Assembly: GCA_051294375.1 (NCBI GenBank)
Contig: CM119271.1
Location: forward strand, 2,370,677 to 2,434,676
Reading direction: 5' to 3'
DNA length: 64,000 nt
DNA from: Paraspadella gotoi
Taxonomy: Eukaryota; Chaetognatha
Of this stretch, positions 11,583 to 22,977 are shown piece by piece. Under the pieces are notes generated by a model. The model saw only the letters and a list, made by a program, of their open reading frames with translations. It did no database searches and was not told the DNA's origin. The stretch's first letter is position 1. Each line of letters starts with the position of its first letter. A program made the position numbers and the translations under genes.

Positions 11583-11624
11583 GACTTGTTTCGACTTTTT
11601 TACAATTGCAAGTCTTTATCAGCG
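11583..11624 (-). ncRNA. Decayed hammerhead ribozyme motif
   Basis: On the minus strand the order is: core CTGATAA (11,622-11,616), one extra A, stem II GACTT (11,614-11,610) pairing with AAGTC (11,597-11,593), then GAA (11,592-11,590), a two-pair stem III (ACAAGT) and the cleavage-site triplet GTC ending at 11,583. The layout is identical to the two motifs at 60.6 and 60.8 kb, including the extra A. The core position equivalent to G8 is A, which is expected to abolish cleavage. Flanking ATCGTTGT / ACAACGAT words on either side could extend stem I. Confidence 0.6.
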
Positions 11625-12540
11625 CTTAAATACAGATCTGTCCGTACTTAATAATAAAATCGTTGTAAAAAGAAATAAAACTCTTCTACTTTATAAAAAT
11701 AATACTGTAAATATATTATATTTTGCTTTTCTGTTCCCGAAACAATATTAACGAAATACTTTTTGTATTCAGTAATCATACCATTTCGCAAAAAAATATT
11801 ATTGTGAATTGACTCAAATCAATTTTTTTTTCTCAAGTGCTCCACTCTAGTGGAGAGCGTTAAACAAATTAGAAAAAACTATCGAGTTATGTAGATCTTA
11901 CTTATCCATAAATGAAACTTTCCGACTTTATTAGTTTAATCAAATTAATTTTTCTTTTAACTTCGTTTGGAAAAGCTTTATCTCAGTCCCTGAAATCGAA
12001 TTTTCATTACTAACGAGGTGGTAATACGTATAGTATAGTATAATTTAAAGTCCCGTTCGCGTGCGTCATTTTAGAAATAGTAAGCGATTTTGAATTTACT
12101 CTCAAAAGTTGAATGTATTTCAAGATGTTGAATTTACTTTCAAAGGTTCTTTTGTCATCTTTTGATAAACTAAAACAACGACAAATAACCAAAATAGGTT
12201 GTACCGATTCCCTAAAATTGTAGGCTTTGGTAAATGACTTGGCAGGAATTTAAAGAAGAAAATAAGAAGACGTTTCACGAATTTATTTACAACATGTAAT
12301 GATCAGAATCATTTTCCGAGAGAAAAACGACAATAACGAAAAGAGAAAAGACAATACTAAAAATAACAATAAGAGTCGAAACGAATCTAGGGATCAGTTA
12401 ACTATTTGACCTTAAGTCGTAGGTCACGATTTAGGTAAGTTTAAGAGTCGTTAAGGTTGTTGTTGTCGTTGTTGTTCTCACCAAAAGGCCATATTTTCTA
12501 GCGTAACTTCACTAGTATTTGAGTTTATATATTAAGTAAA
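11625..12540. other. AT-rich stretch, no gene
   Basis: No domain-like open frame, repeat family or RNA gene recognised. Confidence 0.5.
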
Positions 12541-12712
12541 GGGTCAAGTTTAGGGACTTGGGTTAGGGATTAGGGTTAGTGATTAGGGTTAGGGATTGGG
12601 ATTAGGGATTAGGGTTAGGGATTAGGATTAGGGATTAGGATCGGATATTAGGGTTAAAAATAAATTTAAGGATTGAGAAACAGAAATGGGGCGCTTTAAA
12701 AAAACAGTGCCA
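12541..12712 (+). repeat. TEL element: TTAGGG-like array plus conserved motif
   Basis: 12,541-12,655 is a degenerate array of GGGATTAGGGTTA-type units. It is followed at 12,677 by the conserved motif beginning GAAACAGAAATGGGGCGCTT. This is the clearest array of the eight independent copies in the window. It is interstitial and degenerate, so it is not a chromosome end. Confidence 0.75.
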
Positions 12713-13183
12713 AAATTTGAATACGATTGCTCTCGTCAAAACTGTTCTTTTGTTTCGGAAATTAGAAAAACGGAAGAAAAAAAATTCTAGGAATAAATTT
12801 TTGGCGTCGAAAAGTTTAAATTTAAATTTCCGGTCGACGAACTCGAGCAGAGTTCAACAACAACATCAACAAAGACGACAACGACGACGACAAGAAAGGC
12901 GATTGAGAGGAAAAAGAAAGAATTGAAAGAAAAAAAAAGATGTCAATTTTGAGATAAGAGTGGGAGTCGTAAACAAATCCAGGCGGAAAATATAAATAAA
13001 ATAATTATAAAATATATTACATAATAATAAAAAAAAAACAAAGAAAGTTTAAGAAAAGAGAAAAAGATTTATTGCTTTGATTTATGATTATACATACTGG
13101 CAAGTGCGAATTTTGCTGGCAGGTGCGAAAAATCTAAGTTGAAGCGGGAAAAAGAAAAACGAGAACGGTAATTCCAATGTGTT

Positions 13184-13425
13184 CCGCCGCAGTGACTGTA
13201 TTTCCCTTTGATCACATGATATGACATGACATGACATGACATTACATTTTAGTCTTAACAAATGAGCAACCAACTATAGCTATAGTATAGTATAGTCCTA
13301 TAGAATAAGCAAATCATATGCATTTTTAACGTAAGTGGGACAGACTGTCGGACAGACATACCGATGGACCGACTGACCAACCGACAGACCGACCGAAAAG
13401 TGACTTATAAAGTGACTAAAAAGAG
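13184..13425 (-). mobile_element. MITE-like element, GC-rich termini (copy 2)
   Basis: Minus-strand relative of 18,474-18,773. The left edge is GTTCCGCCGCAGTGACT. It then carries a TGACA-type microsatellite, CTTAACAAATGAGCAACCAA, GTAAGTGGGACAGAC and a run of GGAC/CCGA tetramers ending at AAAAGTGACTTATAAAG. The right terminal repeat is degenerate. Confidence 0.7.
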
Positions 13426-13572
13426 GCCTGTGATCGGAGAGTCGGGGAGACTTGTGGGGGCGTGGGCGTAGCATCGTGGGAGCGGGGTTCGAAAAAAGGT
13501 TTGATATGAAAAAATGATCACAGACGACCGGAGGAGAAGGAAACGAGGAAAAGAACGAGACTGTTTTATCTA

Positions 13573-13800
13573 TCTTTTCCGAGAATGCCACATTTCTATT
13601 CCTATATCTCTAGACTTGATTTTAAGCCTGATTTTTAACCCTAATCTATTACCAAACTATTAACCCAATGTCAAACCCTTATCCCTAAACTTAACCTAAT
13701 CCCAAACCCTAATCTTTAACCTTATCTTTATCCCTAACCCTAATCCAACTTTAATCCTTAATCCTTAACCAAGTTCCTAACCTAATCTCTAACAATAACA
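13573..13800 (-). repeat. TEL element copy
   Basis: The motif (TTTTCCGAGAATGCCACATT, 13,573-13,603) is followed by a 170 bp degenerate AACCCTAATC-type array, the reverse-strand arrangement of the 12.5 kb copy. Confidence 0.75.
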
Positions 13801-13805
13801 TATGA

Positions 13806-13950
13806 GTTATGGAGGCCTTAAACCACCAAAGCCTGTCCAAAGTCAGGGGCAAGATTTTTTTTTTTCTGAAATAAAAAAGACAATTTGACAAGATAGCTTA
13901 TTTATTAAATGAATGGATAATTTTTGTATTGGTTGTACCAATTTCATATA
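13806..13950 (+). mobile_element. Retroposon relic R1, truncated
   Basis: 145 bp ending in GTTGTACCAATTTCAT. The 5' edge falls at GGAGGCCTTAAACCACC. A short A/T-rich insertion interrupts it around 13,855-13,885. Confidence 0.8.
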
Positions 13951-15055
13951 TGCCTAAAATGTATTTAATTCCAAATTTAAGATGAAATAGGGCGTTCTGG
14001 GAATATAGTAAGGCCGGTTTTTATTTTGCCTAAAGGTTTGGCGGTTTTTCTTTTCGTTTTGTTTTTATTAGTGTTGCAGACAGTTGGTTGTCAGAAGCAA
14101 ACGCGTGAATAATCAATGGAATAAGTGAATATTCTTTTTCCTTTTTTTTCGCCTTTGAACGAGGCTTGCGTTGCCCCAGGTGTTTATTTTTTTTTTTTTA
14201 GCAAAACAAGAACTAATTCGGTTTCCGATCGTGGTTCCCTTCTTGGAGTATTGAAGGTGCTCCGGAAAAAAACAAAACAATAATTTTATGAGGGCAAGAT
14301 GAACCGGAGAAAATGCTTAATAGGGACACATTTCTTCTGATAACAGCGTCTTTTATCCGTTGAAACACTGTAACAATCTCCGAGCTTACCTTCGAAATAT
14401 TTACGTCATCATCATTTGTATCGATGTTTGGCTCTCGTTCTTGAAATTATTTTGAGGGTAAGTAAAACCCATTAATAAGTAGACCGAGATAAGCGAAGAG
14501 CGTTGACCACGAACAAACTGTTTTCTAATTAGAATTCTACGTCAGAATAGAATGGACCTGGCAATGTAAGGACATGAATAATTGGGCAACGAGCAGGGCA
14601 AAGCGTGGATAGGAAAGGAAAGGCAAAGTGAGGCAAAGCGAGGCAAGATAAGGTCATAAAAAGCAAAGCAATGTAGCGATTCAGGCATCGGAGCGAACGA
14701 AGCATCGGACAAAAGAACAGCAGCAATTCGACCGCGCGAAGGATGCGACTTTCGCCGGGATGAAAAAAGGGTTCACCGCCGCTTTCACTGTGAAAAGAAA
14801 AGGGCGATTTTCGTCGTCTCGATCGCATTAGCTCTTATCTTATCTCGCGAAATTTAAGAGAAGGTCACGCCCGCTGCGAGTTGACGCCATCAACATCTTT
14901 GTCGCTTCGGTCGTCGTCGTCGTCGACATTGTTCAGCTTGTCATCAACTCTTCGGACGTGTTGAAGTGACCGAGAGGAAAGAGAGAGGGAGTCACCATGC
15001 GACTCTGTCCCCCAATTTGTCTGGGAATTTTTTTTTCTTCTGTTGTCTTGCTTTT
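13951..15055. other. No gene recognised
   Basis: Mixed AT-rich sequence, then GC-richer sequence from 14,520. The 99-residue minus-strand frame at 14,529-14,828 covers AGGCAAAGCG-type repeats and has no domain. Confidence 0.5.
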
Positions 15056-15059
15056 CGAA

Positions 15060-15190
15060 TCCGGCGGTAGGCTTACTACCAGTGGTTTAACCGGCCCGTC
15101 CTCCTTTGCAAGGACCGTTCCGACCAGGGCTAAAACCCGGGACCATTGGGTTGGAAGAAGAAGCGTTAGCCCGATGCGCTCTTGAGGGGA
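15060..15190 (-). repeat. Possible tRNA-like SINE fragment
   Basis: Read on the minus strand, GCGCATCGGGCTAACGC resembles a tRNA D-arm (A box) and GGTCCCGGGTTTTAGCCC resembles a TPsiC arm (B box) about 40 bp later. The body is otherwise unlike the four SINEs described elsewhere. No full cloverleaf could be drawn. Confidence 0.3.
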
Positions 15191-15305
15191 TGATGAACGG
15201 AACCGCCTTATCTCATAGTCGTCGTCGTCATCCTTCTTGTTGTCCCTGTATTTCTTTAGAGAAAAAAATAAGGAACGGTTATTCCAAGGGTGTTTCTTTA
15301 AAAAA

Positions 15306-15503
15306 CAAAAGGCGGCGCCAGTAGTCGCTTAGATTTGATTCTTAACAAATGAGCAACAAACTATAGGCAAGTTATAAGAATAAATACAATACAATACAAT
15401 ACAATATAAGCGTTTTTAATGTAAGTGGGACAGACCGACGGACAGACATACCGACGGACAGACATACCGACGGACCGACCGAAGAGTGACTCGCGGCGCA
15501 ACT
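15306..15503 (-). mobile_element. MITE-like element (copy 3)
   Basis: Carries GGCGGCGCCAGTAGTCGC, AACAAATGAGCAACAAACTA, GTAAGTGGGACAGACCGAC tetramer runs and the terminal block GTGACTCGCGGCGCAACT. The far (left) terminal repeat was not found. Confidence 0.75.
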
Positions 15504-15694
15504 AAAAAGAACCAGAAGTTAAACTGTTTTTTTTTAAATTTTGGTTACACATTGACGACGCGTACATATGCACGCACGAATAACACGAACATGCGCGAGA
15601 AAAATCGCAAGACAAATTCAGTAATTCATTCGCTTGAAGACAGTCACAGTGAGTCACACCTTTTAAATGACGAGAAATTTAGTGAAGGGGAGAA

Positions 15695-15696
<2 letters not shown>

Positions 15697-15748
<52 letters not shown>
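15697..15748. repeat. (GA)n microsatellite
   Basis: GA run. A second, shorter one lies at about 15,910-15,945. Confidence 0.95.
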
Positions 15749-15751
<3 letters not shown>

Positions 15752-15908
15752 GACAGAGAGACAGCAAGAAGAGATCCCTAATGGATGAAGGAAGATTCAT
15801 GAATGCTGACAGGGGAAGATTGAAACATCGTTCCTTCAGTTGCAAACGAGACAAAAAAAAATCTCATGAAGAAAAAAGAAGAGAGAATGAAAAAACTGAA
15901 AGAAAGAA

Positions 15909-15943
<35 letters not shown>

Positions 15944-16480
15944 GAAACTTTTTCCCAATTCCGTTTTGAGACTCTAAAGTCTTGCTATATTCTACTGCCT
16001 GAACCTATTCAAATTTTTCTTGTACCAATCAATAGCTCTTTAAAAAAGTTTTAATTTTTATGCATATTTTCTTAAAATTAAAAAAGAAATAATGGTGTAT
16101 TTAAAGCTAACTAGTGGATCCTTTTTTTTTGCGCCGCAATGTAAAATAAATTCATGATTCTTATGTAAGTGTCTTTAAGTGATTGTGTCATTCAAGCCAT
16201 TGCAACGACGATGACAACAAAGGGCAGCAACGAAGGAGTCAATGACGACTCCTTCAGAGACGTGTGAGCGAATAAAGCCTTTCACGGACTCTTGGGTAAA
16301 AGAATTATTACTCTTTATTGTTCTCCGAACAGCGACAACCGATTCCCCCAGTGGGTTGACCTGGGTGGTGGTTCCAGTTGGCTTTCTCCTTCTTTGATAC
16401 TGTCTGATTAACAAGTGATCAATCGCAGATCATCTAGTTACTATACTTCTCACCTAACTTTAAGTCGAAATCCCATTAAT

Positions 16481-16483
<3 letters not shown>

Positions 16484-16523
<40 letters not shown>
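16484..16523. repeat. (CT)n microsatellite
   Basis: Clean CT run with AT-rich, featureless DNA on both sides. Confidence 0.95.
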
Positions 16524-16527
<4 letters not shown>

Positions 16528-16860
16528 CCCGTTTCAGGTCAACGTCTCTCACTCCTTAAGGGAAGAGAATGAACGTCAGCGCCAACATAACAGGCGAGTT
16601 CCTATTGTTGTTATTGTTATTGTTTTTCTTAGACTGTGAAACTGTTAGTTAATTAGTTAACCGACTTTATGACATTTATGCATTTATGTCATATCGACTC
16701 GATTAAATCGGTTAAAATATTATGAACAACATGTAAAATATATATTTCCATTAAAACAGAGGACACAAAACGTACGAGAAATGAAAGGAGAAACGATGAT
16801 CACAATTGAAACAAAAAATTGAGGATCTGATAGACGAGAATGAAATTCTTAATTTTTGAA

Positions 16861-17035
16861 GGCTTTCTTTTCGAAAAGCGCCCCATTTCGGTTCCTTAAT
16901 CCCTAAACTTAATCTTAACACTAATATTTAACCTTAATCTGTCACAAAACTTATAATCTTAATCCAAAATCCAATCACTAACCTTATCCTTAACCTTAAT
17001 TTGTAAACTAATTCATACCATATTCCCAAACCTTT
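16861..17035 (-). repeat. TEL element copy
   Basis: The motif (TCGAAAAGCGCCCCATTTCG, about 16,870-16,895) is followed by a degenerate AATCCCTAAACTTAATC array to about 17,035. Confidence 0.75.
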
Positions 17036-17404
17036 ATTTGATTTTTAATATAAGACATTCAAAGTCGAAACGGAAATGTTAAAAATTATTTCAGTTTCAT
17101 GTAGAACAAGCAACAATTGTAAAAAAATGTAAAAAAAAAATCTATTTCGAATTTCTCGTAAAAAAAACATACTGAGTGACCCTCTTGAGAATCGATTCAA
17201 CCTTCGAGAAAGAAAAATATCCGTATTTTCTCGTTTGGCAAAGACCGACACAACAACAACGACAACAACGACAACAAGTCGGGAAAAAGGTAAGGGAAAG
17301 GATGGAATGACGGAAGGGACAACAGGAATTTTAATGACTGAGTCTTTTCATTGACAGAGAAGACAAAATAATATATAAATTACTTCCTATAAAGAATGAT
17401 ATAT

Positions 17405-17515
17405 AATATCTACTAATTAGAAAACTTGGGTAGGAAATACTTTTTAACCGTATGTTGTGGAGTTGCTCCCATTGCTCCCTCTATTTCCAAAAGATAACAT
17501 TAACATCCGTTTCCC
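17405..17515 (+). repeat. Dispersed repeat R9
   Basis: About 110 bp matching the reverse complement of 50,194-50,282. They share ATTAGAAAACT, ATGTTGT, GCTCCCTCTATTTCC and AAGATAACA in the same order. Confidence 0.7.
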
Positions 17516-17734
17516 AATTATATTTTTAAATATGAAATAAATCTGATAATAGTTAAATTAAATACTTATATAAATAAATATGCTAAACTTTTTATATTAA
17601 ATAGTCTTATCTAGTTTAATATAGTAAAACAAGTAATTTAAAATTGTTTTCATAAATAGTATAAAATAAACCAGAATGGCCCATTTTATCTTAAAATTAG
17701 GAATTAGTTTAATTTTTTTAATAAAAGATAAAAT

Positions 17735-18267
17735 TAGAGGTTAGGGTCTCGGATTAGGTTTTATCATAGGTTAGAAATTGAGGTTAGGGATTTAGTTTGT
17801 AATTAGGATTAGGGATTTGAGTTAAGGACTACCATTTATGGTTAAAGGTTAGGGTTAAAAATAAGGCTAAGGGTTCTGAGTTAGGGTTTAAGATTAGATT
17901 AAGGATAATGGTTAAGGATAGGTTTATAAGTTTAACAATATATTTAAATTAAATATTAAATTTAAAATTGTAGTCGGGCATTGCCTAGGTTCACCCCGCC
18001 TATAAGCATGATACCTTCATTCGTGACCTGGTGGCTCATTGAGTAAAGCCACTAGGTAACGGGTTCAATCCCAACCCGGTACCTACCCTGCGGGAAGCGT
18101 GAGGATGGCGCGGAAAACCCTCAAGCCTGGTTCCAAGCCCGGGACCCGTTCCATGGCTGCTAGAGGGGGTTAAAGAAGTTGCGGACAGCCCCACTTAGCT
18201 CCTTATCTACAAAATTAAATTCTGGGATAAAGGAACATAAATTGAGAACTATCGGAAAAGAGAGCCC
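17735..18267 (+). repeat. TEL element copy interrupted by a SINE
   Basis: A degenerate TTAGGG-like array occupies 17,735-17,940. The motif end (TCGGAAAAGAGAGCC, 18,252-18,266) appears only after the tRNA-derived SINE at 17,973-18,215. Removing the SINE restores the usual order, so the SINE inserted into an existing TEL element. Confidence 0.65.
17973..18215 (+). mobile_element. tRNA-derived SINE (copy 1)
   Basis: Starts GTCGGGCATTGCCTAGG. An A-box-like TGGCTCATTGAG (18,032) and a B box GGTTCAATCCC (18,062) are 30 bp apart, as in tRNA genes. The tail AACCCTCAAGCCTGGTT to GTTGCGGACAGC is shared with the 24.2 kb copy. No intact cloverleaf is present, so this is a retroposon and not a tRNA gene. 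Confidence 0.8.
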
Positions 18268-18473
18268 TCTAATGCCAGAGAAAATAACAACAACAATAAC
18301 AACGAAAACAACAAAACAACGACAACCCTCTTCATCCTCTTTCTCTCGACGAGGTCGACCGTGGTTTTCCATTTCCCGCGATCCTTGAACTTCCACGTCG
18401 AGTCCGCCAATATTTTAGCGACAGGAAAGACACTCGAGCCCGAACTTGTCGATGTCATTGTTGTTTTTATTTT

Positions 18474-18773
18474 AAGTTGCGCCGCGAGTACTCGCGGAGC
18501 AACTTTATAAGTCACTTTTCGCTCGGTCTGTCCGACGATCGGTCGGTCGGTCGGTATGTCAGTCCGTCGGTCTGTCCAACTTACGTGAAAGAGGCTCATT
18601 ACTCGCCTATAGTCGGTAGCTCATTTGTTAAGACAGGAAAAAATCTTCAATGTAAGTGACTGCTAGCGCCGCCTTTGGGAAATCCTAAACTTCAAAGAAT
18701 TAAAGACAAGATTCCGATGCAGTACGTGTCTAACATAAACAGGCTAAGAAAGTCACTGCGGCGCAACACAGAT
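18474..18773 (+). mobile_element. MITE-like element, best copy
   Basis: About 300 bp with GC-rich terminal inverted repeats: AAGTTGCGCCGCGAGT at the left and CACTGCGGCGCAAC at the right. The left end is itself a 32 bp palindrome (18,474-18,505), perfect except for one G/A position. The interior has a run of GGTC tetramers, AACTTACGTGAAAG and CTCATTTGTTAAGAC. No transposase is encoded. Three other partial copies lie at 13.2, 15.3 and 21.05 kb. A target-site duplication was not visible. Confidence 0.78.
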
Positions 18774-18805
18774 TTGAATTTCCGTTCTTGTTTCAAAACT
18801 TTTAT

Positions 18806-18940
18806 GTAGCGGGCATCGCCCATTGCCCTGGTTGGCCGAGAAGTTCGTCGGCCTTTACATCAGTCGTTACCCGGTGGCTCAATGTGTAAGCTTTCAGCTA
18901 GTGACTAATTGGTTTTTGAGTTCAATCCCAATCAGGTACA
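18806..18940 (+). mobile_element. tRNA-derived SINE (copy 2)
   Basis: Begins AGCGGGCATCGCCCATTGCC. It has the A-box-like GGTGGCTCAATGTG and B-box-like GAGTTCAATCCCAA. It is truncated after the tRNA-like part. Confidence 0.75.
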
Positions 18941-19791
18941 TATTTTAAAATTAGCGACACCCGTTAACCACCCTAGTCATGACAGAGAGGAATAAGTTTA
19001 TTGGCCGGATAAACCTGCGCAGTTGGCGTAGCCTCCTAACAGCATTGCATTTTGTAAATGATTAAAGCGGTCGGTCTAGACGTAAATTCAGATTGTCCTC
19101 AGTGAAACACTCACGAATCACGCTCCTCCCTTTTGATAAAAAAAGGTCATCGTGATCCGATTGAGGGATCGATTCGTAATCGCGTTAGAATAAACGACCA
19201 TCGGCTTTGAACCGTGACATCAATTTTTTTGTTTCCGGAATTTCCGTCAAACAAATCCCGATTGTAAATCCCCGACAAAGATCTGGCTGCCTTCTCTTTG
19301 TATATAAGAATGTATTCTTTTTCTATATGTGTTCCTTTGAGGCTTTGTCTCTGTTTTTGTAACCGGAAATTCAGTGGCTCCACTTTTAAACGATTTTCTC
19401 ACATTTTGACCCAAAGCTTTTTTTTTTTTAATCATTTTTTGACATGACCTTCATTCATGACCCTCGTTTATATGGAATAGGCGATTAGTAAGTGAATCTC
19501 TAGTGCTTGGTGTGATGAGATGTGATGTGACTGATAGTGATAAGCAGATAAGAAGTGAGTTAATATCGTGAGGAGTCTGCGGAAAGTCACGTGAGTGCTC
19601 CTGGGGGGGGGGAGTCTCGGAGTGAGTTAATGAGTAGCGAGCCTCTTGATCGAGTCGAGTGGAATTAATTTCAGAGAAGACAGAACGCGGAATGGGTGGA
19701 GATTACCTGAAGAGATCACGGGAGATCGAGGTCTTGAAATCACTTGGGACTTTTGAGGTTTACGAAAAAAAATAATTAGATTCACGGAAAT

Positions 19792-19849
<58 letters not shown>

Positions 19850-20512
19850 GGGAAGAAAAAGAGTATGAGGGTGGTTGTGAAAGAAACAAGGAAAAAAAGG
19901 AAAAGAGAAAATGAGAAGAAAAAAAGGAAAAAAAAAGAAAATAGAATAAAATGGTTCTCCGATGATTTCTCTCCATTTCTCTCAATTTGCCGAAAAGGTG
20001 GTCGCCTCTTCGGCCGCCCACTTCAGCGCCACCTTTCAACACCGTGGCTGCCGCTGCCGCGGCCGCTACCGCTACCGCCGCTGTCGTCGTCGCCTTCTTC
20101 CAACTCGCCCATCGCCCCCTACGCCACGCCATATAATCATAATCAATTAATTAATCACGTCGTTCTTAAACTTACCAGGTCAGGTGATAACGTTTTAGAT
20201 ATTCACCCTCTCACTCGATGCTTTCTCATTTCTCGTCAACTCCGTCATGTCATGTGATTCGCGGCTCCAGTCCTCGACGATGCCGACTCTTTTTACCCCA
20301 AATCTTCAGCTCCAGGTTTCGCCTCAGTGATTTTCTCTACGTCTCTTCAACCTACTCAAATTTTGTCTCCTACGCCTGGGCGACATGCGTCTACAGGCGG
20401 CGACATGAGGCGACCGGCGAAACGCTGCCGAGAGACGAATCCAATGACTCTGTCTGTGATACGATTTCAAACAGAAATCCCTGCGCCGATTGCTGGCCTC
20501 TGGAAATGATAA
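18941..20512. other. No gene; (GA)n at 19,793-19,850
   Basis: 19,980-20,500 is GC-richer than its surroundings and holds overlapping open frames of 60-130 residues in several frames. None shows a domain, and the composition (Arg/Pro/Ser) follows base composition. A short G run occurs at about 19,603. Confidence 0.5.
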
Positions 20513-20541
20513 CTAGTGACTAGTGACTAGTGACTAGTGAC
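20513..20541. repeat. Heptamer array (CTAGTGA)4
   Basis: Four perfect tandem copies of CTAGTGA followed by CGCC. Confidence 0.95.
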
Positions 20542-21049
20542 GCCTACTACATAAAAAGAAAATCACTGTTGCCTCAGTGAGGCCCGATCTCCTTCATTCC
20601 CCCTCTCGTCATCCTCCTCCTCCCAGGTAAAGCTAAGCGGGAATTCATAAAGAGGAGGAGGAGGAGAAAGATGCCTCCAAAATTAGAGTAGTGTATTTAA
20701 TAGCAAATCAGGAAGGTGAATTCATCAGACATGATATCATCGACCTATTGGAGGTAGTCGAATCACACTCTCAAACAGGGTTTAGCTCTATATGCCTCCT
20801 CCTCCTCCTCCTTCTCTCTCTTATGCATCAATACCGATTAAAGATGCCGACGACGCTAATTTCTGAGAAAAGGGAAAAGAAGGCGGAACCAGACGCGACC
20901 GTGGAAGGACCGCCAGGTTGGTCCCGATAGGGAGGTGATGTCTCGCGGGGATTTAAACCTCTCGACTCCACACTGAAGCCACCGATAACTATTATCTGTT
21001 GCCAGACATCAGAAAAACGTAATATTTCTTTATACTCTCATTTTCATAT
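20542..21049. other. No gene recognised
   Basis: GGTTTAAATCCCCGCGAGAC on the minus strand near 20,945-20,970 resembles a tRNA B box, but no A box was found at the right distance. Confidence 0.45.
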
Positions 21050-21116
21050 ACGCCGCGAGTGATCGCGAGGTAAATTCTATATGTCACTTTTTGGTCGTTC
21101 GGTCGGTCAGTCGTGA
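21050..21116 (+). mobile_element. MITE-like element, truncated (copy 4)
   Basis: Left terminus CGCCGCGAGTGATCGCGAGG, then CACTTTTTGGTCGTTCGGTC, then loss of similarity. Confidence 0.7.
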
Positions 21117-21881
<765 letters not shown>

Positions 21882-22248
21882 CCAAGATCTTCTATATCTG
21901 GCTACGAGATCAGGTCCCACCCGGAAAGCCATCATCAATCTGCGTTTTGTACAATTTCCCCGCAAAAATATTTCTTGCTCACGATCAATTATTCTTGAAA
22001 GAATGGCTAACAACGACAACAACGACAACAACGACAACAAAAACTTAAAAGTGCCCTCACGTTTTCTTTCATTTTTTCCCCTCTTTTTCCAATTTCCATC
22101 TTTTTTTTTTTCCTCCGAGGACGTGGCTAATTTGCTGACCCTCGATACACGACGGAGATTGGCAGCGACCGAACGAACATGATTGGTCAAAAAAGCGCGT
22201 CGTTTATTGGCGGAAATAGAGCCACGGCGATGGGAGGAGACTGAGTAT

Positions 22249-22314
22249 AAAGTTGATGTGAAAAAATTCATTGTGCGTTATGTTTCCCACAATGAATTTT
22301 TAATCAACTTTCAA
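22249..22314. repeat. Small hairpin
   Basis: AAAGTTGAT..AATTCATTGTG is followed by its near-complement CACAATGAATT..ATCAACTTT, with arms of about 24 bp and a 15 bp loop. Confidence 0.7.
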
Positions 22315-22885
22315 GAGTGCATTAGATGTTCTTAAAGCAATTACTGAAAGTTTAAAGAAGTTTAAACTTGAAAACTTGAAAAAACTTTAAATTTAAGGCA
22401 AAGAATCTATTTGGTAAAGTCGAAGAGAAAGAATCACGTCTGAATCTAGAATTTGCGAATCAATTAGGTATGCACATAATTGCTCGAAATTTTCGTCGGG
22501 AACTTCGAGGAAAGAAGGAAAGAATAATGTTTAGAAAAAAAGAAAGCTTGACTGACAATACTTATTAGGTATGCTCAAGACTAATTAAGTATACTACTAC
22601 TTTTAGAGTGGCGCGCTCAAGAGCAAAAATTTTATTTGAGCGCGTTAACAATAATAATGATTAATGAAGCCGCCGTTTTTCCCAGTTTATAATGTATATA
22701 TATGAGTATATATATTGTATATATATGAGTAGATTTTTTCTCCGTCGGATCCTTTATCATCGCCCTTCGTCGCTATCACACCGAGTTTCTGTTTCTAGCT
22801 TTCCTATCGCGACGCGAGGTGTCCTTATTCGCAGATATTGCGTCAGCCCATTGTCGGTTTCGGTCAAAGCATGACTCTCCCTCTA

Positions 22886-22977
22886 TTTTTGGTATGTTCT
22901 GGGGCTTGTTTCCAGCTCGGGCATGCCCTTTTTTTGGTATGTTCTGGGGCTTGTTTCCTGCTCGGGCATGCCCTTTT
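22886..22977. repeat. Two-copy 45 bp tandem repeat
   Basis: Units carrying GGTATGTTCTGGGGCTTGTT and GCTCGGGCATGCCC are repeated once with a period of 45 bp and one or two differences. Confidence 0.95.

Noticed and set aside
12541-12655. Possible telomere
   Set aside because: The array is short, degenerate, interstitial and part of a dispersed element present in both orientations.
18032-18085. Possible tRNA gene
   Set aside because: A and B boxes are present, but no cloverleaf with a paired acceptor stem forms, and the unit is one of four dispersed SINE copies.
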